Below are positions 23,830 to 35,600 of a stretch of DNA of 64,000 bases, piece after piece (within the stretch, counting starts at the first letter, position 1; each line of letters starts with the position of its first letter). Made by a program: the position numbers and the translations under genes. The stretch covers positions 9,738,225-9,802,224 of the forward strand of contig OY987308.1 in the NCBI GenBank assembly GCA_963920635.1. The letters are read 5' to 3'. The notes under the pieces were generated by a model that made no database searches, was not told the origin of the DNA, and saw only the letters and a list, made by a program, of their open reading frames with translations. Source of the stretch: Pseudeuparius sepicola. Lineage: Eukaryota; Arthropoda; Insecta; Coleoptera; Anthribidae.

Positions 23830-26673
23830 ATTTTTCTTAATTTTTGATCCCCCCGATCGGCACGTACACACCTGGGTTTTTTCGTTTCTGTGCTTCCCCA
23901 GTGTCTAGCTTGCCTCTAACTCCATTTCGGTAAAAAAATCAAGCTGGCGAAAAATCAATTGTGGAAATTAGAATTTTTCTTAATTTTTGATCCCCCCGAT
24001 TGGCACGTACGCACCTGAGATTTTTCGTTTCTGTGCTTCCCCAGTGTCTAGCTTGCATCTAACTCCATTTCGGTAAAAAAATCAAGCTGGCGAAAAATCA
24101 ATTGTGGAAATTAGAATTTTTCTTAATTTTTGATCCCCCCGATTGGCACGTACGCACCTGAGATTTTTCGTTTCTGTGCTTCCCCAGTGTCTAGCTTGCC
24201 TCTAACTCCATTTTGGTAACAAAAATCAAGCTGGCGAAAAATCAATTGTGGAAATTAGAATTTTTCCTAATTATTGATCCCCTCGATCGGCACGTACGCA
24301 CCTGAGATTTTTCGTTTCTGTGCTTCCCCAGTATCTAGCTTGCCTCTAACGTCATTTTGGTAAAAAAATCAAGCTGGCGAAAAATCAATTGTGGAAATTA
24401 GAATTTTTCTTAAATTTTGATCCCCCCGATCGGCACGTACGCACCTGAGTTTTTTCGTTTCTGTACTTCCCCAGTATCTAGCATGCCTCTAACGCTATTT
24501 TGGTAAAAAAATCAATTGTGGAAATTAGAATTTTTCTTAATTTTTGATGCCCCCGATCGGCACGTACGCACCTGGGTTTTTTCGTTTCTGTGCTTCCCCA
24601 GTGTCTAGCTTGCCTCTAACTCCATTTCGGTAAAAAAATCAAGCTGGCGAAAAATCAATTGTGGAAATTAGAATTTTTCTTAATTTTTGATCCCCCCGAT
24701 TGGCACGTACGCACCTGGGTTTTTTCGTTTCTGTGCTTCCCCAGTGTGTAGCTTGCCTCTAACTCAATTTTGGTAAAAAAATCAAGCTGGCGAAAAATCA
24801 ATTGTGGAAATTATAATTTTTCTTAAATTTTGATCCCCCCGATCGGCACGTACGCACCTGAGATTTTTCGTTTCTGTGCTTCCCCAGTATCTAGCTTGCC
24901 TCTAACGCCATTTTGGTAACAAAATCAAGCTGGCGAAAAATCAATTGTGGAAATTAGAATTTTTCTTAATTTTTGATCCCCCCGATCGGCACGTACGCAC
25001 CTGGGTTTTTTCGTTTCTGTGCTTCCCCAGTGTCTAGCTTGCCTCTAACTCCATTTCGGTAAAAAAATCAAGCTGGCGAAAAATCAATTGTGGAAATTAG
25101 AATTTTTCCGAATTTTTGATCCCCTCGATTGGCACGTACGCACCTGGGTTTTTTCGTTTCTGTGCTTCCCCAGTGTGTAGCTTGCCTCTAACTCAATTTT
25201 GGTAAAAAAATCAAGCTGGCGAAAAATCAATTGTGGAAATTATAATTTTTCTTAAATTTTGATCCCCCCGATCGGCACGTACGCACCTGAGATTTTTCGT
25301 TTTTGTGCTTCCCCAGTGTCTAGCTTGCCTCTAACTCCATTTTGGTAAAAAAATCAAGCTGGCGAAAAATCAATTGTGGAAATTAGAATTTTTCTTAATT
25401 TTTGATCCCCTCGATCGGCACGTACGCACCTGAGATTTTTCGTTTCTGTGCTTCCCCAGTATCTAGCTTGCCTCTAACGTCATTTTGGTAAAAAAATCAA
25501 GCTGGCGAAAAATCAATTGTGGAAATTAGAATTTTTCTTAAATTTTGATCCCCCCGATCGGCACGTACGCACCTGAGTTTTTTCGTTTCTGTACTTCCCC
25601 AGTATCTAGCATGCCTCTAACGCTATTTTGGTAAAAAAATCAAGCTGGCGAAAAATCAAATGTGGAAATTAGAATTTTTCTTAATTTTTGATCCCCCCGA
25701 TCGGCACGTACGCACCTGGGTTTCTTCGTTTCTGTGCTTCCCCAGTGTGTAGCTTGCCTCTAACTCAATTTTGGTAAAAAAATCAAGCTGGCGAAAAATC
25801 AATTGTGGAAATTATAATTTTTCTTAAATTTTGATCCCCCCGATCGGCACGTACGCACCTGAGATTTTTCGTTTTTGTGCTTCCCCAGTGTCTAGCTTGC
25901 CTCTAACTCCATTTTGGTAAAAAAATCAAGCTGGCGAAAAATCAATTGTGGAAATTAGAATTTTTCTTAAATTTTGATCCCCCGATCGGCACGTACGCAC
26001 CTGAGTTTTTTCATTTCTGTACTTCCCCAGTATCTAGCATGCCTCTAACGCTATTTTGGTAAAAAAATCAAGCTGGCGAAAAATCAAATGTGGAAATTAG
26101 AATTTTTCTTAATTTTTGATCCCCCCGATCGGCACGTACGCACCTGGGTTTTTTCGTTTCTGTGCTTCCCCAGTGTCTAGCTTGCCTCTAACTCCATTTT
26201 GGTAAAAAAATCAAGCTGGCGAAAAATCAACTGTGGAAATTAGAATTTTTCTTAATTTTTGATCCCCCCGATCGGCACGTACGCACCTGGGTTTTTTCGT
26301 TTCTGTGCTTCCCCAGTGTCTAGCTTGCCTCTAACTCCATTTTGGTAAAAAAATCAAGCTGGCGAAAAATCAACTGTGGAAATTAGAATTTTTCTTAATT
26401 TTTGATCCCCCCGATCGGCACGTACGCACCTGGGTTTTTTCGTTTCTGTGCTTCCCCAGTGTCTAGCTTGCCTCTAAATCCATTTTGGTAAAAAAATCAA
26501 GCTGGCGAAAAATCAATTGTGGAAATTAGAATTTTTCTTAATTTTTGATCCCCCCGATCGGCACGTACGCACCTGGGTTTTTTCGTTTCTGTGCTTCCCC
26601 AGTGTCTAGCTTGCCTCTAAATCCATTTTGGTAAAAAAATCAAGCTGGCGAAAAATCAATTGTGGAAATTAGA
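23830..26673. repeat. HOR unit 8 (2,844 bp), copy of unit 3
   Basis: Matches unit 3 at offset 16,168 for nearly its whole length. It differs by gcacgtacacacctggg near 23871, by having tccccccgat where unit 3 has tcttcccgat, and by two extra monomers near its end (the doubled caactgtgg and ctaaatcc monomers). Confidence 0.82.
26221..26650. repeat. Locally doubled monomers (a-a-b-b pattern)
   Basis: caactgtgg, present once at the matching place in units 1 and 4, occurs in two successive monomers (about 26229 and 26371). The linked ctaaatcc variant also occurs in two successive monomers (about 26474 and 26617). The simplest reading is duplication of two monomers by unequal exchange or slippage. 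Confidence 0.75.
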
Positions 26674-29600
26674 ATTTTTCTTAATTTTTGATCCCCCCGA
26701 TCGGCACGTACGCACCTGGGTTTTTTCGTTTCTGTGCTTCCCCAGTGTCTAGCTTGCCAGTGTCTAGCTTGCCTCTAACTCCATTTCGGTAAAAAAATCA
26801 AGCTGGCGAAAAATCAATTGTGGAAATTAGAATTTTTCTTAATTTTTGATCCCCCCGATTGGCACGTACGCACCTGAGATTTTTCGTTTCTGTGCTTCCC
26901 CAGTGTCTAGCTTGCCTCTAACTCCATTTCGGTAAAAAAATCAAGCTGGCGAAAAATCAATTGTGGAAATTAGAATTTTTCTTAATTTTTGATCCCCCCG
27001 ATTGGCACGTACGCACCTGAGATTTTTCGTTTCTGTGCTTCCCCAGTGTCTAGCTTGCCTCTAACGCCATTTTGGTAAAAAAATCAAGCTGGCGAAAAAT
27101 CAATTGTGGAAATTAGAATTTTTCTTAAATTTTGATCCCCCCGATCGGCACGTACGCACCTGAGTTTTTTCGTTTCTGTACTTCCCCAGTATCTAGCATG
27201 CCTCTAACGCTATTTTGGTAAAAAAATCAATTGTGGAAATTAGAATTTTTCTTAATTTTTGATGCCCCCGATCGGCACGTACGCACCTGGGTTTTTTCGT
27301 TTCTGTGCTTCCCCAGTGTCTAGCTTGCCTCTAACTCCATTTCGGTAAAAAAATCAAGATGGCGAAAAATCAATTGTGGAAATTAGAATTTTTCTTAATT
27401 TTTGATCCCCCCGATTGGCACGTACGCACCTGGGTTTTTTCGTTTCTGTGCTTCCCCAGTGTGTAGCTTGCCTCTAACTCAATTTTGGTAAAAAAATCAA
27501 GCTGGCGAAAAATCAATTGTGGAAATTATAATTTTTCTTAAATTTTGATCCCCCCGATCGGCACGTACGCACCTGAGATTTTTCGTTTTTGTGCTTCCCT
27601 AGTGTCTAGCTTGCCTCTAACTCCATTTTGGTAAAAAAATCAAGCTGGCGAAAAATCAATTGTGGAAATTAGAATTTTTCTTAAATTTTGATCCCCCGAT
27701 CGGCACGTACGCACCTGAGTTTTTTCATTTCTGTACTTCCCCAGTATCTAGCATGCCTCTAACGCTATTTTGGTAAAAAAATCAAGCTGGCGAAAAATCA
27801 AATGTGGAAATTAGAATTTTTCTTAATTTTTGATCCCCCCGATCGGCACGTACGCACCTGGGTTTTTTCGTTTCTGTGCTTCCCCAGTATCTAGCTTGCC
27901 TCTAACTCCATTTTGGTAAAAAAATCAAGCTGGCGAAAAATCAACTGTGGAAATTAGAATTTTTCTTAATTTTTGATCCCCCCTATCGGCACGTACGCAC
28001 CTGGGTTTTTTCGTTTCTGTGCTTCCCCAGTGTCTAGCTTGCCTCTAAATCCATTTTGGTAAAAAAATCAAGCTGGCGAAAAATCAATTGTGGAAATTAG
28101 AATTTTTCTTAATTTTTGATCCCCCCGATCGGCACGTACGCACCTGGGTTTTTTCGTTTCTGTGCTTCCCCAGTGTCTAGCTTGCCTCTAACTCCATTTC
28201 GGTAAAAAAATCAAGCTGGCGAAAAATCAATTGTGGAAATTAGAATTTTTCTTAATTTTTGATCCCCCCGATTGGCACGTACGCACCTGAGATTTTTCGT
28301 TTCTGTGCTTCCCCAGTGTCTAGCTTGCCTCTAACTCCATTTTGGTAACAAAAATCAAGCTGGCGAAAAATCAATTGTGGAAATTAGAATTTTTCCTAAT
28401 TTTTGATCCCCTCGATCGGCTCGTACGCACTTGAGATTTTTCGTTTCTGTGCTTCCCCAGTATCTAGCTTGCCTCTAACGTCATTTTGGTAAAAAAATCA
28501 AGCTGGCGAAAAATCAATTGTGGAAATTAGAATTTTTCTTAAATTTTGATCCCCCGATCGGCACGTACGCACCTGAGTTTTTTCATTTCTGTACTTCCCC
28601 AGTATCTAGCATGCCTCTAACGCTATTTTGGAAAAAAAATCAAGCTGGCGAAAAATCAAATGTGGAAATTAGAATTTTTCTTAATTTTTGATCCCCCCGA
28701 TCGGCACGTACGCACCTGGCTTTTTTCGTTTCTGTGCTTCCCCAGTGTCTAGCTTGCCTCTAACTCCATTTTGGTAAAAAAATCAAGCTGGCGAAAAATC
28801 AATTGTGGAAATTAGAATTTTTCTTAATTTTTGATCCCCTCGATCGGCACGTACGCACCTGAGATTTTTCGTTTCTGTGCTTCCCCAGTGTCTAGCTTGC
28901 CTCTAACTCCATTTTGGTAACAAAAATCAAGCTGGCGAAAAATCAATTGTGGAAATTAGAATTTTTCCTAATTTTTGATCCCCTCGATCGGCACGTACGC
29001 ACCTGAGATTTTTCGTTTCTGTGCTTCCCCAGTATCTAGCTTGCCTCTAACGTCATTTTGGTAAAAAAATCAAGCTGGCGAAAAATCAATTGTGGAAATT
29101 AGAATTTTTCTTAAATTTTGATCCCCCCGATCGGCACGTACGCACCTGAGTTTTTTCGTTTCTGTACTTTCCCAGTATCTAGCATGCCTCTAACGCTATT
29201 TTGGTAAAAAAATCAATTGTGGAAATTAGAATTTTTCTTAATTTTTGATGCCCCCGATCGGCACGTACGCACCTGGGTTTTTTCGTTTCTGTGCTTCCCC
29301 AGTGTCTAGCTTGCCTCTAACTCCATTTCGGTAAAAAAATCAAGCTGGCGAAAAATCAATTGTGGAAATTAGAATTTTTCTTAATTTTTGATCCCCCGAT
29401 TGGCACGTACGCACCTGGGTTTTTTCGTTTCTGTGCTTCCCCAGTGTGTAGCTTGCCTCTAACTCAATTTTGGTAAAAAAATCAAGCTGGCGAAAAATCA
29501 ATTGTGGAAATTATAATTTTTCTTAAATTTTGATCCCCCCGATCGGCACGTACGCACCTGAGATTTTTCGTTTCTGTGCTTCCCCAGTATCTAGCTTGCC

Positions 29601-32600
29601 TCTAACGCCATTTTGGTAACAAAATCAAGCTGGCGAAAAATCAATTGTGGAAATTAGAATTTTTCCTAATTTTTGATCCCCTCGATCGGCACGTACGCAC
29701 CTGAGATTTTTCGTTTCTGTGCTTCCCCAGTATCTAGCTTGCCTCTAACGCCATTTTGGTAAAAAAATCAGCTGGCGAAAAACCAATTGTGGAAATTAGA
29801 ATTTTTCCTAATTTTTGATCCCCTCGATCGGCACGTACGCACCTGAGATTTTTCGTTTCTGTGCTTCCCCAGTGTCTAGCTTGCCTCTAACTCCATTTTG
29901 GTAAAAAATCAAGCTGGCGAAAAATCAATTGTGGAAATTAGAATTTTTCTTAATTTTTGATCCCCCCGATCGGCACGTACGCACCTGGGTTTTTTCGTTT
30001 CTGTGCTTCCCCAGTGTGTAGCTTGCCTCTAACTCCATTTTGGTAAAAAAATCAAGCTGGCGAAAAATCAATTGTGGAAATTATAATTTTTCCTAATTTT
30101 TGATCCCTCGATCGGCACGTACGCACCTGAGATTATTCGTTTCTGTGCTTCCCCAGTATCTAGCTTGCCTCTAACGCCATTGTGGTAAAAAAATCAAGCT
30201 GGCGAAAAATCAATTGTGAACATTAGAATTTTTCTTAAATTTTGATCCCCCGATCGGCACGTATGCACCTGAGTTTTTTCATTTCTGTACTTCCCCAGTG
30301 TCTAGCTTGCCTCTAACTCCATTTCGGTAAAAAAATCAAGCTGGCGAAAAATCAATTGTGGAAATTAGAATTTTTCTTAATTTTTGATCCCCCGATTGGC
30401 ACGTACGCACCTGGGTTTTTTCGTTTCTGTGCTTCCCCAGTGTGTAGCTTGCCTCTAACTCAATTTTGGTAAAAAAATCAAGCTGGCGAAAAATCAATTG
30501 TGGAAATTATAATTTTTCTTAAATTTTGATCCCCCCGATCGGCACGTACGCACCTGAGATTTTTCGTTTCTGTGCTTCCCCAGTATCTAGCTTGCCTCTA
30601 ACGCCATTTTGGTAACAAAATCAAGCTGGCGAAAAATCAATTGTGGAAATTATAATTTTTCCTAATTTTTGATCCCTCGATCGGCACGTACGCACCTGAG
30701 ATTTTTCGTTTCTGTGCTTCCCCAGTATCTAGCTTGCCTCTAACGCTATTTTGGTAAAAAAATCAAGCTGGCGAAAAATCAAATGTGGAAATTATAATTT
30801 TTCTTAATTTTTGATCCTCCCGATCGGCACGTACGCACCTGGGTTTTTTCGTTTCTGTGCTTCCCCAGTGTCTAGCTTGCCTCTAACTCCATTTTGGTAA
30901 AAAAATCAAGCTGGCGAAAAATCAATTGTGGAAATTAGAATTTTTCCTAATTTTTGATCCCCTCGATCAGCACGTACACACCTGAGATTTTTCGTTTCTG
31001 TGCTTCCCCAGTGTCTAGCTTGCCTCTAACTCCATTTTGGTAAAAAAATCAAGCTGGCGAAAAATCAATTGTGGAAATTATAATTTTTCCTAATTTTTGA
31101 TCCCTCGATCGGCACGTACGCACCTGAGATTTTTCGTTTCTGTGCTTCCCCAGTATCTAGCTTGCCTCTAACGCTATTTTGGTAAAAAATCAAGCTGGCG
31201 AAAAATCAAATGTGGAAATTAGAATTTTTCTTAATTTTTGATCCTCCCGATCGGCACGTACGCACCTGGGTTTTTTCGTTTCTGTGCTTCCCCAGTGTCT
31301 AGCTTGCCTCTAACTCCATTTTGGTAAAAAAATCAAGCTGGCGAAAAATCAATTGTGGAAATTAGAATTTTTCCTAATTTTTGATCCCCTCGATCAGCAC
31401 GTACACACCTGAGATTTTTCGTTTCTGTGCTTCCCCAGTGTCTAGCTTGCCTTTAACTCCATTTTGGTAAAAAAATCAAGCTGGCGAAAAATCAATTGTG
31501 GAAATTAGAATTTTTCCTAATTTTTGATCCCCTCGATCGGCACGTACGCACCTGAGATTTTTCGTTTCTGTGCTTCCCCAGTATCTAGCTTGCCTCTAAC
31601 GCTATTTTGGTAAAAAAATCAATTGTGGAAATTAGAATTTTTCTTAATTTTTGATGCCCCCGATCGGCACGTACGCACCTGGGTTTTTTCGTTTCTGTGC
31701 TTCCCCAGTGTCTAGCTTGCCTCTAACTCCATTTCGGTAAAAAAATCAAGCTGGCGAAAAATCAATTGTGGAAATTAGAATTTTTCTTAATTTTTGATCC
31801 CCCCGATTGGCACGTACGCACCTGGGTTTTTTCGTTTCTGTGCTTCCCCAGTGTGTAGCTTGCCTCTAACTCAATTTTGGTAAAAAAATCAAGCTGGCGA
31901 AAAATCAATTGTGGAAATTATAATTTTTCTTAAATTTTGATCCCCCCGATCGGCACGTACGCACCTGAGATTTTTCGTTTCTGTGCTTCCCCAGTGTCTA
32001 GCTTGCCTCTAACTCCATTTTGGTAAAAAAATCAAGCTGGCGAAAAATCAATTGTGAAATTAGAATTTTTCTTAATTTTTGATCCCCCCGATCGGCACGT
32101 ACGCACCTGGGTTTTTTCGTTTCTGTGCTTCTAGAGTGTCTAGCTTGCCTCTAACTCCATTTTGGTAAAAAAATCAAGCTGGCGAAAAATCAATTGTGGA
32201 AATTAGAATTTTTCCTAATTTTTGATCCCCTCGATCGGCACGTACCCACCTGAGATTTTTCGTTTCTGTGCTTCCCCAGTATCTAGCTTGCCTCTAACGT
32301 CATTTTGGTAAAAAAATCAAGCTGGCGAAAAATCAATTGTGGAAATTAGAATTTTTCTTAAATTTTGATCCCCCCGATCGGCACGTACGCACCTGAGTTT
32401 TTTCGTTTCTGTACTTCCCCAGTATCTAGCATGCCTCTAACGCTATTTTGGTAAAAAAATCAATTGTGGAAATTAGAATTTTTCTTAATTTTTGATGCCC
32501 CCGATCGGCACGTACGCACCTGGGTTTTTTCGTTTCTGTGCTTCCCCAGTGTCTAGCTTGCCTCTAACTCCATTTCGGTAAAAAAATCAAGCTGGCGAAA

Positions 32601-32690
32601 AATCAATTGTGGAAATTAGAATTTTTCTTAATTTTTGATCCCCCCGATTGGCACGTACGCACCTGGGTTTTTTCGTTTCTGTGCTTCCCC
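26674..32690. repeat. Rearranged HOR zone (unit 9)
   Basis: It starts like unit 1 with the 15-bp duplication (26744-26773), then departs from any single HOR order. Parts of 28.3-30 kb resemble 37.5-39.6 kb at offsets of 9,217 to 9,361, so this zone may contain relatives of the later 8.25-kb HOR. 126/127-bp monomers sit at 27134, 29120, 31526 and 32367, each followed by gatgccc. Private changes are frequent: gcgaaaaatc preceded by caagatgg near 27357, ccctatcggc near 27981, ggctcgtacgcacttgag near 28428, gagattattcg near 30129 and gcttctagag near 32128. Confidence 0.75.
30660..31530. repeat. Three-monomer (427-bp) tandem duplication
   Basis: The rare gatcctcccgatcgg core occurs at 30813 and 31240, and gatcagcac at 30966 and 31393, both 427 bp apart. 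A shortened gatccctcgatcgg core occurs at 30671 and 31099. The second copy has agaattttt where the first has ataattttt, and a one-base shorter poly-A near 31181. Confidence 0.85.
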
Positions 32691-35600
32691 AGTGTGTAGC
32701 TTGCCTCTAACTCAATTTTGGTAAAAAAATCAAGCTGGCGAAAAATCAATTGTGGAAATTATAATTTTTCTTAAATTTTGATCCCCCCGATCGGCACGTA
32801 CGCACCTGAGATTTTTCGTTTCTGTGCTTCCCCAGTATCTAGCTTGCCTCTAACGCCATTTTGGTAACAAAATCAAGCTGGCGAAAAATCAATTGTGGAA
32901 ATTAGAATTTTTCCTAATTTTTGATCCCCTCGATCGGCACGTACGCACCTGAGATTTTTCGTTTCTGTGCTTCCCCAGTGTCTAGCTTGCCTCTAACTCC
33001 ATTTTGGTAAAAAATCAAGCTGGCGAAAAATCAATTGTGGAAATTAGAATTTTTCTTAATTTTTGATCCCCCCGATCGGCACGTACGCACCTGGGTTTTT
33101 TCGTTTCTGTGCTTCCCCAGTGTGTAGCTTGCCTCTAACTCCATTTTGGTAAAAAAATCAAGCTGGCGAAAAATCAATTGTGGAAATTATAATTTTTCCT
33201 AATTTTTGATCCCTCGATCGGCACGTACGCACCTGAGATTTTTCGTTTCTGTGCTTCCCCAGTATCTAGCTTGCCTCTAACGCCATTGTGGTAAAAAAAT
33301 CAAGCTGGCGAAAAATCAAATGTGGAAATTAGAATTTTTCTTAATTTTTGATCCCCCCGATCGGCACGTACGCACCTGGGTTTTTTCGTTTCTGTGCTTC
33401 CCCAGTGTCTAGCTTGCCTCTAACTCCATTTTGGTAAAAAAATCAAGCTGGCGAAAAATCAATTGTGGAAATTAGAATTTTTCCTAATTTTTGATCCCCT
33501 CGATCAGCACGTACACACCTGAGATTTTTCGTTTCTGTGCTTCCCCAGTGTCTAGCTTGCCTCTAACTCCATTTTGGTAAAAAAATCAAGCTGGCGAAAA
33601 ATCAATTGTGGAAATTAGAATTTTTCCTAATTTTTGATCCCCTCGATCGGCACGTACGCACCTGAGATTTTTCGTTTCTGTGCTTCCCCAGTATCTAGCT
33701 TGCCTCTAACGCCATTTTGGTAAAAAAATCAAGCTGGCGAAAAATCAATTGTGGAAATTAGAATTTTTCTTAAATTTTGATCCCCCGATCGGCACGTACG
33801 CACCTGAGCTTTTTCGTTTCTGTACTTCCCCAGTATCTAGCATGCCTCTAACGCTATTTTGGTAAAAAAATCAATTGTGGAAATTAGAATTTTTCTTAAT
33901 TTTTGATGCCCCCGATCGGCACGTACGCACCTGGGTTTTTTCGTTTCTGTGCTTCCCCAGTGTCTAGCTTGCCTCTAACTCCATTTCGGTAAAAAAATCA
34001 AGCTGGCGAAAAATCAATTGTGGAAATTAGAATTTTTCTTAATTTTTGATCCCCCCGATTGGCACGTACGCACCTGGGTTTTTCGTTTCTGTGCTTCCCC
34101 AGTGTGTAGCTTGCCTCTAACTCAATTTTGGTAAAAAAATCAAGCTGGCGAAAAATCAATTGTGGAAATTAGAATTTTTCCTAATTTTTGATCCCCTCGA
34201 TCGGCACGTACCCACCTGAGATTTTTCGTTTCTGTGCTTCCCCAGTATCTAGCTTGCCTCTAACGCCATTTTGGTAACAAAATCAAGCTGGCGAAAAATC
34301 AATTGTGGAAATTAGAATTTTTCTTAATTTTTGATCCCCCCGATCGGCACGTACGCACCTGGGTTTTTTCGTTTCTGTGCTTCCCCAGCGTGTAGCTTGC
34401 CTCTAACTCAATTTTGGTAAAAAAATCAAGCTGGCGAAAAATCAATTGTGGAAATTAGAATTTTTCCTAATTTTTGATCCCCTCGATCGGCACGTACGCA
34501 CCTGAGATTTTTCGTTTCTGTGCTTCCCCAGTGTCTAGCTTGCCTCTAACTCCATTTTGGTAAAAAAATCAAGCTGGCGAAAAATCAATTGTGGAAATTG
34601 GAATTTTTCTTAATTTTTGATCCCCCCGATCGGCACGTACGCACCTGGGTTTTTTCGTTTCTGTGCTTCCAGAGTGTCTAGCTTGCCTCTAACTCCATTT
34701 TGGTAAAAAAATCAAGCTGGCGAAAAATCAATTGTGGAAATTAGAATTTTTCCTAATTTTTGATCCCCTCGATCGGCACGTACGCACCTGAGATTTTTAG
34801 TTTCTGTGCTTCCCCAGTATCTAGCTTGCCTCTAACGCCATTTTGGTAAAAAAATCAAGCTGGCGAAAAATCAACTGTGGAAATTAGAATTTTTCTTAAT
34901 TTTTGATCCCCCCGATCGGCACGTACGCACCTGGGTTTTTTCGTTTCTGTGCTTCCCCAGTGTCTAGCTTGCCTCTAAATCCATTTTGGTAAAAAAATCA
35001 AGCTGGCGAAAAATCAATTGTGGAAATTAGAATTTTTCCTAATTTTTGATCCCCTCGATCAGCACGTACACACCTGAGATTTTTCGTTTCTGTGCTTCCC
35101 CAGTGTCTAGCTTGCCTCTAACTCCATTTTGGTAAAAAAATCAAGCTGGCGAAAAATCAATTGTGGAAATTAGAATTTTTCCTAATTTTTGATCCCCTCG
35201 ATCGGCACGTACGCACCTGGGTTTTTTCGTTTCTGTGCTTCCAGAGTGTCTAGCTTGCCTCTAACTCCATTTTGGTAAAAAAATCAAGCTGGCGAAAAAT
35301 CAATTGTGGAAATTATAATTTTTCTTAAATTTTGATCCCCCCGATCGGCACGTACGCACCTGGGTTTTTTCGTTTCTGTGCTTCCCCAGTGTCTAGCTTG
35401 CCTCTAACTCTATTTTGGTAAAAGAATCAAGCTGGCGAAAAATCAATTGTGGAAATTAGAATTTTTCCTAATTTTTGATCCCCTCGATCAGCACGTACAC
35501 ACCTGAGATTTTTCGTTTCTGTGCTTCCCCAGTGTCTAGCTTGCCTCTAACTCCATTTTGGTAAAAAAATCAAGCTGGCGAAAAATCAATTGTGGAAATT

